A DNA stretch of 21,573 nt from an uncultured Polaromonas sp. (GTDB lineage Bacteria; Pseudomonadota; Gammaproteobacteria; Burkholderiales; Burkholderiaceae), in assembly GCA_946479075.1 (NCBI GenBank), contig CAMLDT010000037.1:1-21573 (forward strand), in the 5' to 3' direction. A program made the translations under genes and the position numbers. How positions within the stretch are numbered: the stretch's first letter is position 1; each line of letters begins with the position of its first letter. Positions 7,795-15,162 of this stretch are shown here, piece after piece. The notes beneath the pieces were generated by a model. It saw only the letters and a program-made list of their open reading frames with translations. It did no database searches and had not been told where the DNA came from.

Positions 7795-9075
7795 TTATTT
7801 CGCAGCGGCCGAAGCCGCAGCGGCTGGCGCAGAAGCGGCAGCTGCCGGCGCGGATGCGGCTCCCGCAGGCTGGCCGGCCACCGGCCGCCAGGGCACGGGT
7901 TTGACGGTGGCGCCAGGCTGCAGCTTCTGGAAGCCATCGACCATGACCTTCTCGCCGTTCTTCAGGCCCTCCAGGACCACCCACTGGTTGCCTTTGGCCG
8001 AACCGATCTTGATGGTTCGGGGGCTGACCTTGCCGTCCTCACCCACCACCATCACGGTATCGCCTTGCGCGGTACGCGTGACGGCCTGTTGCGGCAAGGT
8101 GATGGCATTGGTGGCCTGGGCCTGCTCCAGCCGCACCCGCACATACAGGCCCGGCAGCAAGTCACCGGTGGGGTTGGGCACCTCGGCGCGCAGTGTGATC
8201 TGGCCGGTGGTGGCATCCACGGTCAGGTCGGAAAACAGCAGGCGCCCGGCTTTGGGGTACTCGCTGCCATCTTCCAAAACGATGCGCACGCTGGCGGCCT
8301 GGCCGTTGCCGGCACGCTTGAACTGACCGCTTTCCAGGCCGTTGCGCAACTTCATCACTTCGGAGGCCGACTGCGTGAAATTCACGTACATGGGGTTGAT
8401 CTGCTGGATCACGGCCAGCTGGGTCGCATCGCCCTGCCCGACCAGCGCACCCTCGGTCACCAGTGCGCGGCCGATGCGGCCGGAAATGGGGGCCGTGACG
8501 GCAGCGTATCCAAGGTTGATGCTGGCGGTCTGCACATTGGCCTTGCCCACGGCGACATCTGCTTCCGCCTGCTTCTGTGCGGCAACGGCATTGGCATATT
8601 CCTGCTTGCTCACCGCGTTGGCGGCAACCAGCGGCTTGTAGCGTTCGGCCAGCGCGGTGGCCTGGGCGAGGTTGGCTTCGGCGCGCGCCTGGCCCGCTTT
8701 GGCGCTGGCGACCTGCGCCGCATACGGCGCCGAATCGATGGTGAACAGCGGCTGACCGGCCTTCACATCGCTGCCTTCGCGAAACAGGCGTTTTTGCAGG
8801 ATGCCGGCCGCACGTGCACGCACCTGCGCAACACGAGAGGCCTCAAGCCGGCCCGGCAACTCGGTCACCAGCCCCACATCACCCTGGCTGACGGTGACCA
8901 CGCCGACCTCGGCGGGAGGAGGCGCGCCTGCACCAGGGGCAGCGGGGCTGCCACTTTTACCGCAAGCCACCACCGAAAGCCCGAGCAAGGCGACCAGCGC
9001 CATTTTTTGCAGGCGCCCGTGCCCGGGTGTCGCTTGCAGGGATGAAAAGGGCTTGATCAAGCTCAACGTAGGCAT
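7795..9075 (-). CDS. acrA: RND efflux periplasmic adaptor lipoprotein (AcrA/MexA-like)
   Basis: Membrane-fusion protein linking the pump to the outer-membrane channel. It is 426 residues with a lipobox LSVVAC (Cys38) after a long N-region. Visible domains are: first barrel-sandwich half with VTELPGRLEASRVAQVRARA (about 70-100), alpha-hairpin (about 120-190, AKAGQARAEANLAQA), second half with YAAVTAPISGRIGRALVTEG, then the beta-barrel and membrane-proximal domain ending PVPWRPV. The ATG at 9075 is preceded by AAGGAAG. The longer frame to 9180 would overlap the divergent operator region. An internal Met25 could also start a shorter signal peptide. The last 20 residues are almost only Ala, Ser and Pro, in a short repeat. 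It is the first gene of the operon, facing the AcrR-type operator at 9185-9208. Confidence 0.94.
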   Translation of the reverse strand: MPTLSLIKPFSSLQATPGHGRLQKMALVALLGLSVVACGKSGSPAAPGAGAPPPAEVGVVTVSQGDVGLVTELPGRLEASRVAQVRARAAGILQKRLFREGSDVKAGQPLFTIDSAPYAAQVASAKAGQARAEANLAQATALAERYKPLVAANAVSKQEYANAVAAQKQAEADVAVGKANVQTASINLGYAAVTAPISGRIGRALVTEGALVGQGDATQLAVIQQINPMYVNFTQSASEVMKLRNGLESGQFKRAGNGQAASVRIVLEDGSEYPKAGRLLFSDLTVDATTGQITLRAEVPNPTGDLLPGLYVRVRLEQAQATNAITLPQQAVTRTAQGDTVMVVGEDGKVSPRTIKIGSAKGNQWVVLEGLKNGEKVMVDGFQKLQPGATVKPVPWRPVAGQPAGAASAPAAAASAPAAAASAAAK

Positions 9076-9184
9076 GCTGCTTCCTTGAAGAATGGCGGGG
9101 TGCAGGAATGAGAAAAAAGGAACGGGAAGCGTTTCAGCAAGGAAAGCTTGCCCAAAACCGGGGCTTTTCGCGAGCACCAAATTT

Positions 9185-9208
9185 TACATACATTTATGAA
9201 TGTATATT
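9185..9208. promoter_or_regulatory. AcrR-type operator in the divergent efflux promoter
   Basis: An 18-bp palindrome, ATACATTTATGAATGTAT (9188-9205, 7-bp arms around a 4-nt centre), sits between the divergent adaptor and repressor genes. Compared with the 24-bp operator I remember for E. coli AcrR, the 24-nt stretch matches at 21 positions. Possible -10 elements flank or overlap it: TAAAAT on the minus strand (9181-9186) toward the pump operon and TATATT (9203-9208) toward the repressor. No good -35 pairs with either. Binding here would cover both promoters, giving repression of the pump and autoregulation. Confidence 0.85.
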
Positions 9209-9245
9209 CGAAGCCCTCGCAAAATTAAATCACAGGACAAGAATT

Positions 9246-9872
9246 TTGGCTCGTCGCACCAAGGAAGACGCCCTGGCCACCCGCCACAGCCTGCTGGATG
9301 CGGCGGAGGTGCTGTTTCAGGCGCAGGGCGTGTCGCGGACCTCGCTCAATGACATCGCCCGGCAAGCGGGCACCAGCCGCGGCGCGATCTATTGGCATTT
9401 CAAGGACAAGGCGGACCTTTTCAACGCCATGATGGAGCGCGTGACGCTGCCGCTGGAACAATCGTTTGAGGACATCGGGCGTGACAACGGCGCCGACCCG
9501 CTGGCCCGGCTTTGCGCCGGCATGCGTGGCGCACTGGTTCGCATCGCCACTGATCCGCAGACACGCCGTGTGCTGGAGGTAGCGACCCAGAAAGTGGAAT
9601 ATGTCGATGAACTTCAGGCGGTGCGCGCGCGCCACCTGTCGGTACGCCGGGAATTTCTCGCCAGGGTGCAGCATGGCCTGAGTGCTGCGGCACAGCGCCG
9701 GGCCGTCACGCTGGCGGCACCGGCGGCCACCTGCGCCGAAGGCCTGCATGCCCTCATCGACGGACTGATCCAGAACTGGTTCCTGGACAGCGACGCCTTC
9801 GACCTGGTGGCGGTCGGCCAGGAAGCGATCACTATTTATCTGACCGGGCTGGGTCTGAAGCAGGACACATAA
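9246..9872 (+). CDS. acrR: TetR-family repressor of the efflux operon (AcrR/TtgR-like)
   Basis: DNA-binding repressor whose C-terminal pocket normally binds toxic ligands and releases the operator. The N-terminal helix-turn-helix is very AcrR-like: it begins MARRTKEDAL and continues TSLNDIARQAGTSRGAIYWHFKDKADLF (about residues 32-59, written here in two conserved halves, TSLNDIARQAG and TSRGAIYWHFKDK). The length is 208 residues against 215 for E. coli AcrR. I choose the TTG at 9246 because the family N-terminus MARRTK starts exactly there and AGGA lies 8 nt upstream. An in-frame ATG at 9108 would place the operator inside the coding region. It is divergent from the adaptor gene with about 170 bp between, and convergent with the next gene, whose stop is 26 bp away. 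Confidence 0.9.
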   Translation: MARRTKEDALATRHSLLDAAEVLFQAQGVSRTSLNDIARQAGTSRGAIYWHFKDKADLFNAMMERVTLPLEQSFEDIGRDNGADPLARLCAGMRGALVRIATDPQTRRVLEVATQKVEYVDELQAVRARHLSVRREFLARVQHGLSAAAQRRAVTLAAPAATCAEGLHALIDGLIQNWFLDSDAFDLVAVGQEAITIYLTGLGLKQDT

Positions 9873-9898
9873 AGCAGCCTGCAAGCGGCTGTCAGCGT

Positions 9899-10534
9899 TC
9901 AGTGCAGGTGGCGCGGCTTGCGGCCACCGCCATGACCAGAGCCGCCCTGAGGCCCGCCCATGCCCCTCGGAGGGCGCCCGAGCTGCATGGAGTTGACCAG
10001 GGTTTCAAAGCGTTTTTCGAAAAGTTTATCCACGGCAACCACCACGTCGCCCAGCTCCGTGGCATCGAAATGCCGCTCCAGCAGTCCGATCATGTCCTGC
10101 ACCAGCAGATCGCGCTGGACCTGCATGATGGCCGCCGGTGTCGGGCCGACAAAATACATCGCAAAGTCATCCCTGGCTTCTTCGCCTTCACGCTCTTCAT
10201 CCTCGTCGAAATCGGCGTCGTAAAAAGTGACTTCGATAGGCGCTCCGCTCAAGGCCATCTCGTTGAGCGCCATGCAGACTTCATCCAGGACCTGCCTGAA
10301 GTCTTCGTCGCCAGGAACTGTCCAGCAAAACTGCAGCAGGTGCTGACCCGCATCGAAGCGTATGCCCGGTTCTTCCTCGTACACGCTGGCGGCGCCATCG
10401 GCCAGCGATTTGGCACCGGCGTAAGCCCACAGCGGCTTGAGCGCATCCTGCAGCTGCACGAAACCGACGTCGTCGCGCAAAGGGACTTCGCCGTGTACGT
10501 GGATTTCAAAAGGAGGGGTGTTGTAGCGGGCCAT
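9899..10534 (-). CDS. Conserved hypothetical protein with acidic centre and Gly/His-rich tail
   Basis: A 211-residue soluble protein with no signal peptide or membrane segment. I do not recognise a characterised family; it resembles uncharacterised proteins I associate with Burkholderiales. Visible parts are: N-terminus MARYNTPPFEIHVHGEVPL, an alpha/beta-looking region to about 100, a highly acidic stretch DADFDEDEEREGEEARDD (about 106-123), then FAMYFVGPTPAAIMQVQRDL and a helical part with LLERHFDATEL. The last 27 residues are Gly/Pro/His/Arg-rich (RPPRGMGGPQGG, then GHGGGRKPRHLH). The ATG at 10534 starts the conserved-looking N-terminus, but no strong Shine-Dalgarno precedes it. It lies about 100 nt downstream of tRNA-Leu(UAA) and may be read from that transcription unit or from its own promoter. 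Coding potential is clear from composition; function is unknown. Confidence 0.85.
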   Translation of the reverse strand: MARYNTPPFEIHVHGEVPLRDDVGFVQLQDALKPLWAYAGAKSLADGAASVYEEEPGIRFDAGQHLLQFCWTVPGDEDFRQVLDEVCMALNEMALSGAPIEVTFYDADFDEDEEREGEEARDDFAMYFVGPTPAAIMQVQRDLLVQDMIGLLERHFDATELGDVVVAVDKLFEKRFETLVNSMQLGRPPRGMGGPQGGSGHGGGRKPRHLH

Positions 10535-10598
10535 GGAAGCTATCTTAACCAGTTGGTGCGCCGATGAACACCGAACACCGGCGCGGCCGGGGACGTGG

Positions 10599-10624
10599 AA
10601 AAAGCATGCCAGCCGAGAGGCCGG
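10599..10624 (-). terminator. Possible terminator after tRNA-Leu(UAA)
   Basis: On the minus strand CCGGCC pairs with GGCTGG (6 bp, one G-U) around a TCTC loop, followed after 5 nt by TTTTT. It lies 11 nt past the tRNA CCA. The offset of the T-run makes it a weaker candidate than the two terminators upstream in the array. Confidence 0.4.
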
Positions 10625-10634
10625 AAACTAGTTG

Positions 10635-10728
10635 TGGTGCCCGGGACCGGAATCGAACCGGTACGCCCCTTATGCAGGAAAGCGGCGGATTTTAAGTCCG
10701 ATGTGTCTACCAATTTCACCACCCGGGC
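10635..10728 (-). tRNA. tRNA-Leu (anticodon UAA)
   Basis: Acceptor stem GCCCGGG pairs with CCCGGGC, followed by A and an encoded CCA. The D-arm is GTGAAATTGGTAGACAC. The anticodon loop CTTAAAA gives UAA, reading UUA. The T-arm is ACCGG-TTCGATT-CCGGT. A long class II variable arm, as expected for leucine, brings the total to 94 nt with CCA. The outermost anticodon-stem pair (27-43) is not Watson-Crick. It is the last of three tRNA genes on this strand. Confidence 0.96.
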
Positions 10729-10747
10729 AGGCTTTCCATTGTGAAAC

Positions 10748-10779
10748 AAAAAGGCCCCGTCATTTCGACTGACGAGGCC
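10748..10779 (-). terminator. Intrinsic terminator between tRNA-Cys and tRNA-Leu(UAA)
   Basis: On the minus strand GGCCTCGTCA pairs with TGACGGGGCC (10 bp, one G-U) around a 7-nt loop, followed at once by TTTTTG. It lies 27 nt after tRNA-Cys and about 20 nt before tRNA-Leu, so it should end the tRNA-Cys transcript or work as a processing or attenuation structure. Confidence 0.8.
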
Positions 10780-10806
10780 CGTGCAAGAAGAAAGCAAGCG
10801 TTTTAC

Positions 10807-10880
10807 TGGAGGCGCGGCCCGGAGTCGAACCGGGCTAGCCGGATTTGCAATCCGGTACATAACCGCTTTGTTACCGCGCC
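10807..10880 (-). tRNA. tRNA-Cys (anticodon GCA)
   Basis: 74 nt including encoded CCA. Acceptor GGCGCGG pairs with CCGCGCC. The anticodon arm is CCGGA-TTGCAAA-TCCGG, giving GCA. The T-arm is GCCCG-GTTCGACT-CGGGC. The extra loop is short (class I). It has its own upstream promoter candidate at 10911-10939 and a terminator on either side. Confidence 0.96.
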
Positions 10881-10910
10881 GTGATCTGTCCGCATCCGCA
10901 AAACCCGAGG

Positions 10911-10939
10911 ATTTTATCGGCTGCTTTTTTATGCGTCAC
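10911..10939 (-). promoter_or_regulatory. Sigma-70-type promoter for tRNA-Cys
   Basis: On the minus strand, -35 GTGACG (10934-10939, 4 of 6 to TTGACA), a 17-nt spacer and -10 TAAAAT (10911-10916, 5 of 6) are followed by a GC-rich CCTCGGG, as in stringently controlled RNA promoters. The tRNA 5' end is 30 nt downstream of the -10 box. It sits just after the tRNA-Gly terminator, as needed for independent expression. Confidence 0.6.
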
Positions 10940-10946
10940 CCCAAAG

Positions 10947-10975
10947 AAAAAGGACAGCATTTTAACGTGCTGCCC
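10947..10975 (-). terminator. Intrinsic terminator after tRNA-Gly
   Basis: On the minus strand GGGCAGCA pairs with TGCTGTCC (8 bp, one G-U) around an 8-nt loop, followed by TTTTTC. It starts 8 nt past the tRNA-Gly CCA. The plus strand also has CCCTTTT after the stem, so weak bidirectional action is possible. Confidence 0.75.
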
Positions 10976-10983
10976 TTTTGAAT

Positions 10984-11059
10984 TGGAGCGGGAGAAGAGT
11001 CTCGAACTCTCGACCTCAACCTTGGCAAGGTTGCGCTCTACCAACTGAGCTACTCCCGC
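10984..11059 (-). tRNA. tRNA-Gly (anticodon GCC)
   Basis: 76 nt including encoded CCA. Acceptor GCGGGAG pairs with CTCCCGC. The D-arm is TAGCTCAGTTGGTAGAGC. The anticodon arm is CAACC-TTGCCAA-GGTTG, giving GCC. The T-arm is GAGAG-TTCGAGA-CTCTT. It is first in the three-tRNA array, downstream of lon. Confidence 0.97.
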
Positions 11060-11073
11060 GATTACAGCCTCAA

Positions 11074-11079
11074 ATTATA
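11074..11079 (-). promoter_or_regulatory. -10 box of a tRNA-Gly promoter
   Basis: A perfect TATAAT on the minus strand ends 14 nt before the tRNA-Gly 5' end. No good -35 is seen at 16-18 nt (best is TTCAAA/TTTCAA). The upstream spacer is itself a small palindrome (AGCGCA with TGCGCT, 11079-11096), which may influence promoter geometry or end lon transcription. Confidence 0.5.
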
Positions 11080-11124
11080 GCGCAGTTTTTTGCGCTTTTG
11101 AAACCATCCTGAAAATTTGCGCCG

Positions 11125-13557
11125 TCAGTGTTTCACACTGCCCGCCACGTCCGGATTTGCAGCCGCCGGAGCCGCCGCCGCCACAGCGGCAGCTTCTTCT
11201 TCCGTCAATGGCACCGGCTGACGCGTCAATGCGATTTGCAGCACCTGATCGATCCACTTCACAGGCAGGATTTCCAGCCCGTTTTTCACATTTTCAGGAA
11301 TCTCCTGCAGATCCTTGGCGTTTTCTTCCGGAATGATCACGGTCTTGATGCCACCGCGCAATGCGGCCAACAGCTTCTCCTTCAATCCGCCGATGGCCGT
11401 GACTTCGCCACGCAGCGTGATCTCACCGGTCATGGCAACATCGCCACGAACCGGAATGCCGGTGATGGCAGACACAAAGGCCGTGGTCATGGCCGCGCCC
11501 GCACTGGGGCCGTCTTTTGGCGTGGCGCCATCGGGCACGTGGATATGGATATCGCGCTTTTCGAACACTTCGTCCTTGATGCCGAGAACGCGCGCACGGC
11601 TCCGCACCACAGTGCGCGCCGCCTCCACCGATTCCTTCATCACGTCGCCCAGTGAGCCGGTACGCGTGATCACACCTTTACCGGGCATCATGGCCGCTTC
11701 AATGGTCAGCAGGTCGCCGCCGACCTCGGTCCAGGCCAGTCCCACCACCTGGCCGATCTGGTTGTGGTTCTCGGCGCGGCCATAGTCGAACTTGCGCACG
11801 CCCAGATACTCGTTGAGGTTGTCTGCGGTCACCACAACCTTGGGCTGCAGTTTCTTGAGCTGGATGCCCTTGACGACCTTGCGGCAGATTTTTGAGAGTT
11901 CGCGTTCCAGCGAGCGCACGCCTGCTTCGCGGGTGTAGTAACGCACGATATCGCGGACCGCCTGTTCCTGGACTTCGATTTCGCCGTCTTTGACGCCGTT
12001 GTTCTTGAGCTGCTTGGGCAGCAGGTAACGCATGGCGATGCTGGTTTTTTCGTCCTCGGTGTAACCCGACAGCCGGATCACTTCCATGCGGTCCAGCAGC
12101 GCCGGCGGAATGTTCATCGAATTGGAAGTCGCCACGAACATCACATCGCTGAGGTCGAAGTCCACCTCGACGTAATGGTCCCCAAAGGTGTGGTTTTGCT
12201 CGGGATCCAGCACCTCCAGCAGCGCGCTGGAAGGATCGCCCCGGAAGTCCGTGCCCAGCTTGTCGATTTCATCCAGCAGGAACAGCGGGTTGCGTGTGCC
12301 GGCCTTGGTCAGGCTTTGCAGGACCTTGCCAGGCAACGCGCCAATGTAGGTGCGGCGATGGCCGCGGATTTCGGCCTCGTCCCGCATGCCGCCCAGCGCC
12401 ATACGCACATACTTGCGGCCCGTCGCCTTGGCAATGGACTGTCCCAGCGAGGTCTTGCCCACACCTGGAGGGCCGACCAGGCAGAGGATGGGTGCCTTGA
12501 GCTTGTCCACGCGCTGCTGCACGGCGAGGTATTCGACGATGCGATCCTTCACCTTTTCCAGACCGTAGTGGTCCTCGTCGAGCACCGCCTCGGCATTGGC
12601 CAGGTCGTGCTTGATCTTGGTTTTCTTGCTCCAGGGCAAACCGGTCAGCACATCGATGTAGGTGCGCACCACCGTGGCCTCCGCCGACATCGGCGACATG
12701 AGCTTGAGTTTCTTGAGCTCACTCTCGGCCTTCTTGCGGGCTTCCTGAGGCATCTTGGCGGTCTTGATCTTTTTCTCGATCTCCTCGATGTCGGCACCCT
12801 CTTCGCCTTCACCGAGTTCTTTCTGGATGGCCTTGACCTGTTCGTTCAGATAGAAGTCGCGCTGGTTTTTCTCCATCTGGCGCTTCACGCGCCCGCGGAT
12901 CTTCTTGTCGACATTCAGGATGTCCACTTCCCGTTCGAGCTGCTCGTAGAGGTTTTCAAGACGGGCCTTGACGGGATCCAGATCCAGGATGACCTGCTTG
13001 GCATCGAGCTTGAGCGGCAGGTGGGCGGCGATCGTGTCGGCCAGCCGGCCGGCATCGTCGATGCTGGAGATCGAAGTCAGGATTTCCGGTGGAATTTTCT
13101 TGTTCAGCTTGACGTAGTGGTCGAACTGCTGCATCACCGCCCGGCGCAGTGCTTCGATCTCACTGGTCTTGTCGCCGGGAAGAGCGACTTCCGGCTCCAC
13201 AGGGGTGACGTTGGCACTGAAGTGCATCTCACCCTCTTCGATCTTGTTGACCTTGGCCCGCTGTTGCCCTTCGACCAGTACCTTGACGGTGCCATCGGGC
13301 AGTTTCAGCATCTGCAAAATGGTGGCTACGCAGCCGACCTCGAACATGTCTTCAACCGAGGGTTCGTCCTTGGCCGCGGTTTTCTGCGCCACCAGCATGA
13401 TCCGGCGCTCCGCCTCCATCGCGGACTCAAGCGCCTTGATGCTTTTCGGCCGGCCGACAAACAGCGGGATCACCATGTGGGGAAACACCACCACATCGCG
13501 AAGCGGAAGCAGTGGCAGGTCAATCGGGCTGGAGGGCAATGTGGTTTGTGCGGACAT
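11125..13557 (-). CDS. lon: ATP-dependent Lon protease
   Basis: Cytoplasmic AAA+ serine protease degrading misfolded and short-lived regulatory proteins. It has 810 residues: LON substrate domain (about 12-205, LPLLPLRDVVVFPHMVIPL), a coiled linker with QRDFYLNEQVKAIQKELGE, Walker A GPPGVGKT (362-369), Walker B FLLDEID (426-432) and a protease domain with PKDGPSAG (Ser685) and GGLKEK (Lys728). The Ser-Lys spacing of 43 equals that of E. coli Lon (S679, K722). An Ala-rich tail of about 30 residues extends past the usual end. The start at 13557 has AAGG 4 nt upstream, a slightly tight spacing. A 6-bp inverted repeat (11126-11140) spans the stop codon. It lies downstream of clpX in the conserved tig-clpP-clpX-lon order, but 141 bp apart with its own heat-shock-type promoter. 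Confidence 0.98.
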   Translation of the reverse strand: MSAQTTLPSSPIDLPLLPLRDVVVFPHMVIPLFVGRPKSIKALESAMEAERRIMLVAQKTAAKDEPSVEDMFEVGCVATILQMLKLPDGTVKVLVEGQQRAKVNKIEEGEMHFSANVTPVEPEVALPGDKTSEIEALRRAVMQQFDHYVKLNKKIPPEILTSISSIDDAGRLADTIAAHLPLKLDAKQVILDLDPVKARLENLYEQLEREVDILNVDKKIRGRVKRQMEKNQRDFYLNEQVKAIQKELGEGEEGADIEEIEKKIKTAKMPQEARKKAESELKKLKLMSPMSAEATVVRTYIDVLTGLPWSKKTKIKHDLANAEAVLDEDHYGLEKVKDRIVEYLAVQQRVDKLKAPILCLVGPPGVGKTSLGQSIAKATGRKYVRMALGGMRDEAEIRGHRRTYIGALPGKVLQSLTKAGTRNPLFLLDEIDKLGTDFRGDPSSALLEVLDPEQNHTFGDHYVEVDFDLSDVMFVATSNSMNIPPALLDRMEVIRLSGYTEDEKTSIAMRYLLPKQLKNNGVKDGEIEVQEQAVRDIVRYYTREAGVRSLERELSKICRKVVKGIQLKKLQPKVVVTADNLNEYLGVRKFDYGRAENHNQIGQVVGLAWTEVGGDLLTIEAAMMPGKGVITRTGSLGDVMKESVEAARTVVRSRARVLGIKDEVFEKRDIHIHVPDGATPKDGPSAGAAMTTAFVSAITGIPVRGDVAMTGEITLRGEVTAIGGLKEKLLAALRGGIKTVIIPEENAKDLQEIPENVKNGLEILPVKWIDQVLQIALTRQPVPLTEEEAAAVAAAAPAAANPDVAGSVKH

Positions 13558-13573
13558 AGAACCTTAAAGGTAA

Positions 13574-13633
13574 GCCTGGAACGAAAGCCCTGACATCGGG
13601 ACGGGTATCCGGTATCGGGCTTTCACACCAGGC
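13574..13633 (-). other. Long two-stage hairpin in the lon leader
   Basis: Outer stem GCCTGG/CCAGGC (6 bp), a symmetric 3x3 internal loop, then inner stem GAAAGCCC/GGGCTTTC (8 bp) enclose 26 nt. On the minus strand it ends 16 nt before the lon ATG and leaves the AAGG ribosome site outside. No T-tract follows (TTACCTTTAAGG), so it is not a typical terminator. If transcription starts at the sigma-32-like promoter 13651-13678, the hairpin fills most of the leader. Confidence 0.6.
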
Positions 13634-13650
13634 AACAACGACAAACTCCA

Positions 13651-13678
13651 ACGTGGGGCACAGCAGCGGGTTTTCAAG
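13651..13678 (-). promoter_or_regulatory. Sigma-32 (RpoH) heat-shock promoter of lon
   Basis: On the minus strand, CTTGAAA (13672-13678), a 13-nt spacer and CCCCACGT (13651-13658) match the sigma-32 consensus CTTGAAA / CCCCATNT with one mismatch in the -10 element. It lies 93 nt upstream of the lon start and just after clpX, giving lon its own heat-shock control. Confidence 0.75.
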
Positions 13679-13698
13679 CCATACCGGCGCCCGGGGTC

Positions 13699-14964
<1,266 letters not shown>

Positions 14965-15026
14965 TGGTGGAGTTGCCTTTGTGGGGTCCCGAAAGGGGTG
15001 GTTGACTAATGATAACCAAATAAATT

Positions 15027-15070
15027 CAGCCCCCCACGCTTCGCTGCCCCCCTCCGAGGGGGCGCTTTTT
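15027..15070 (+). repeat. Intergenic GC-rich repeat with plus-strand terminator-like hairpin
   Basis: A C-rich stretch (CAGCCCCCCACGCTTCGCTG) leads into hairpin GCCCCC/GGGGGC (15046-15051 with 15058-15063, 6-nt loop) and then GCTTTTT on the plus strand. No plus-strand gene lies upstream, since clpX and clpP are both on the minus strand. I remember very similar sequences as frequent intergenic repeats in Comamonadaceae; that is unverified. On the minus strand it falls in the clpX upstream region. Confidence 0.55.
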
Positions 15071-15091
15071 ATCTTGGGGCGGCCCGGCGAT

Positions 15092-15127
15092 AAAAAAACG
15101 GCGTTTCCTGTGACGGAAAACGCCGTT
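15092..15127 (-). terminator. Strong intrinsic terminator after clpP
   Basis: On the minus strand AACGGCGTTTTCC pairs with GGAAACGCCGTT (12 bp with a one-nt bulge) around a 6-nt loop, then a run of seven T's. It begins 36 nt past the clpP stop and should sharply reduce read-through into clpX. Confidence 0.88.
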
Positions 15128-15162
15128 GCCGTGTCGCAACTGACCGGGTGGAACGCTTGAGG

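Noticed and set aside
10548..10634. Small non-coding RNA or gene between the hypothetical gene and tRNA-Leu(UAA)
   Set aside because: Only the weak hairpin and T-run at 10599-10624 are visible; no open frame or promoter pair stands out.
12175..13593. Plus-strand open frame of about 470 codons opposite lon
   Set aside because: The opposite strand encodes intact Lon with all catalytic motifs; no start signal or recognisable domain in the shadow frame.
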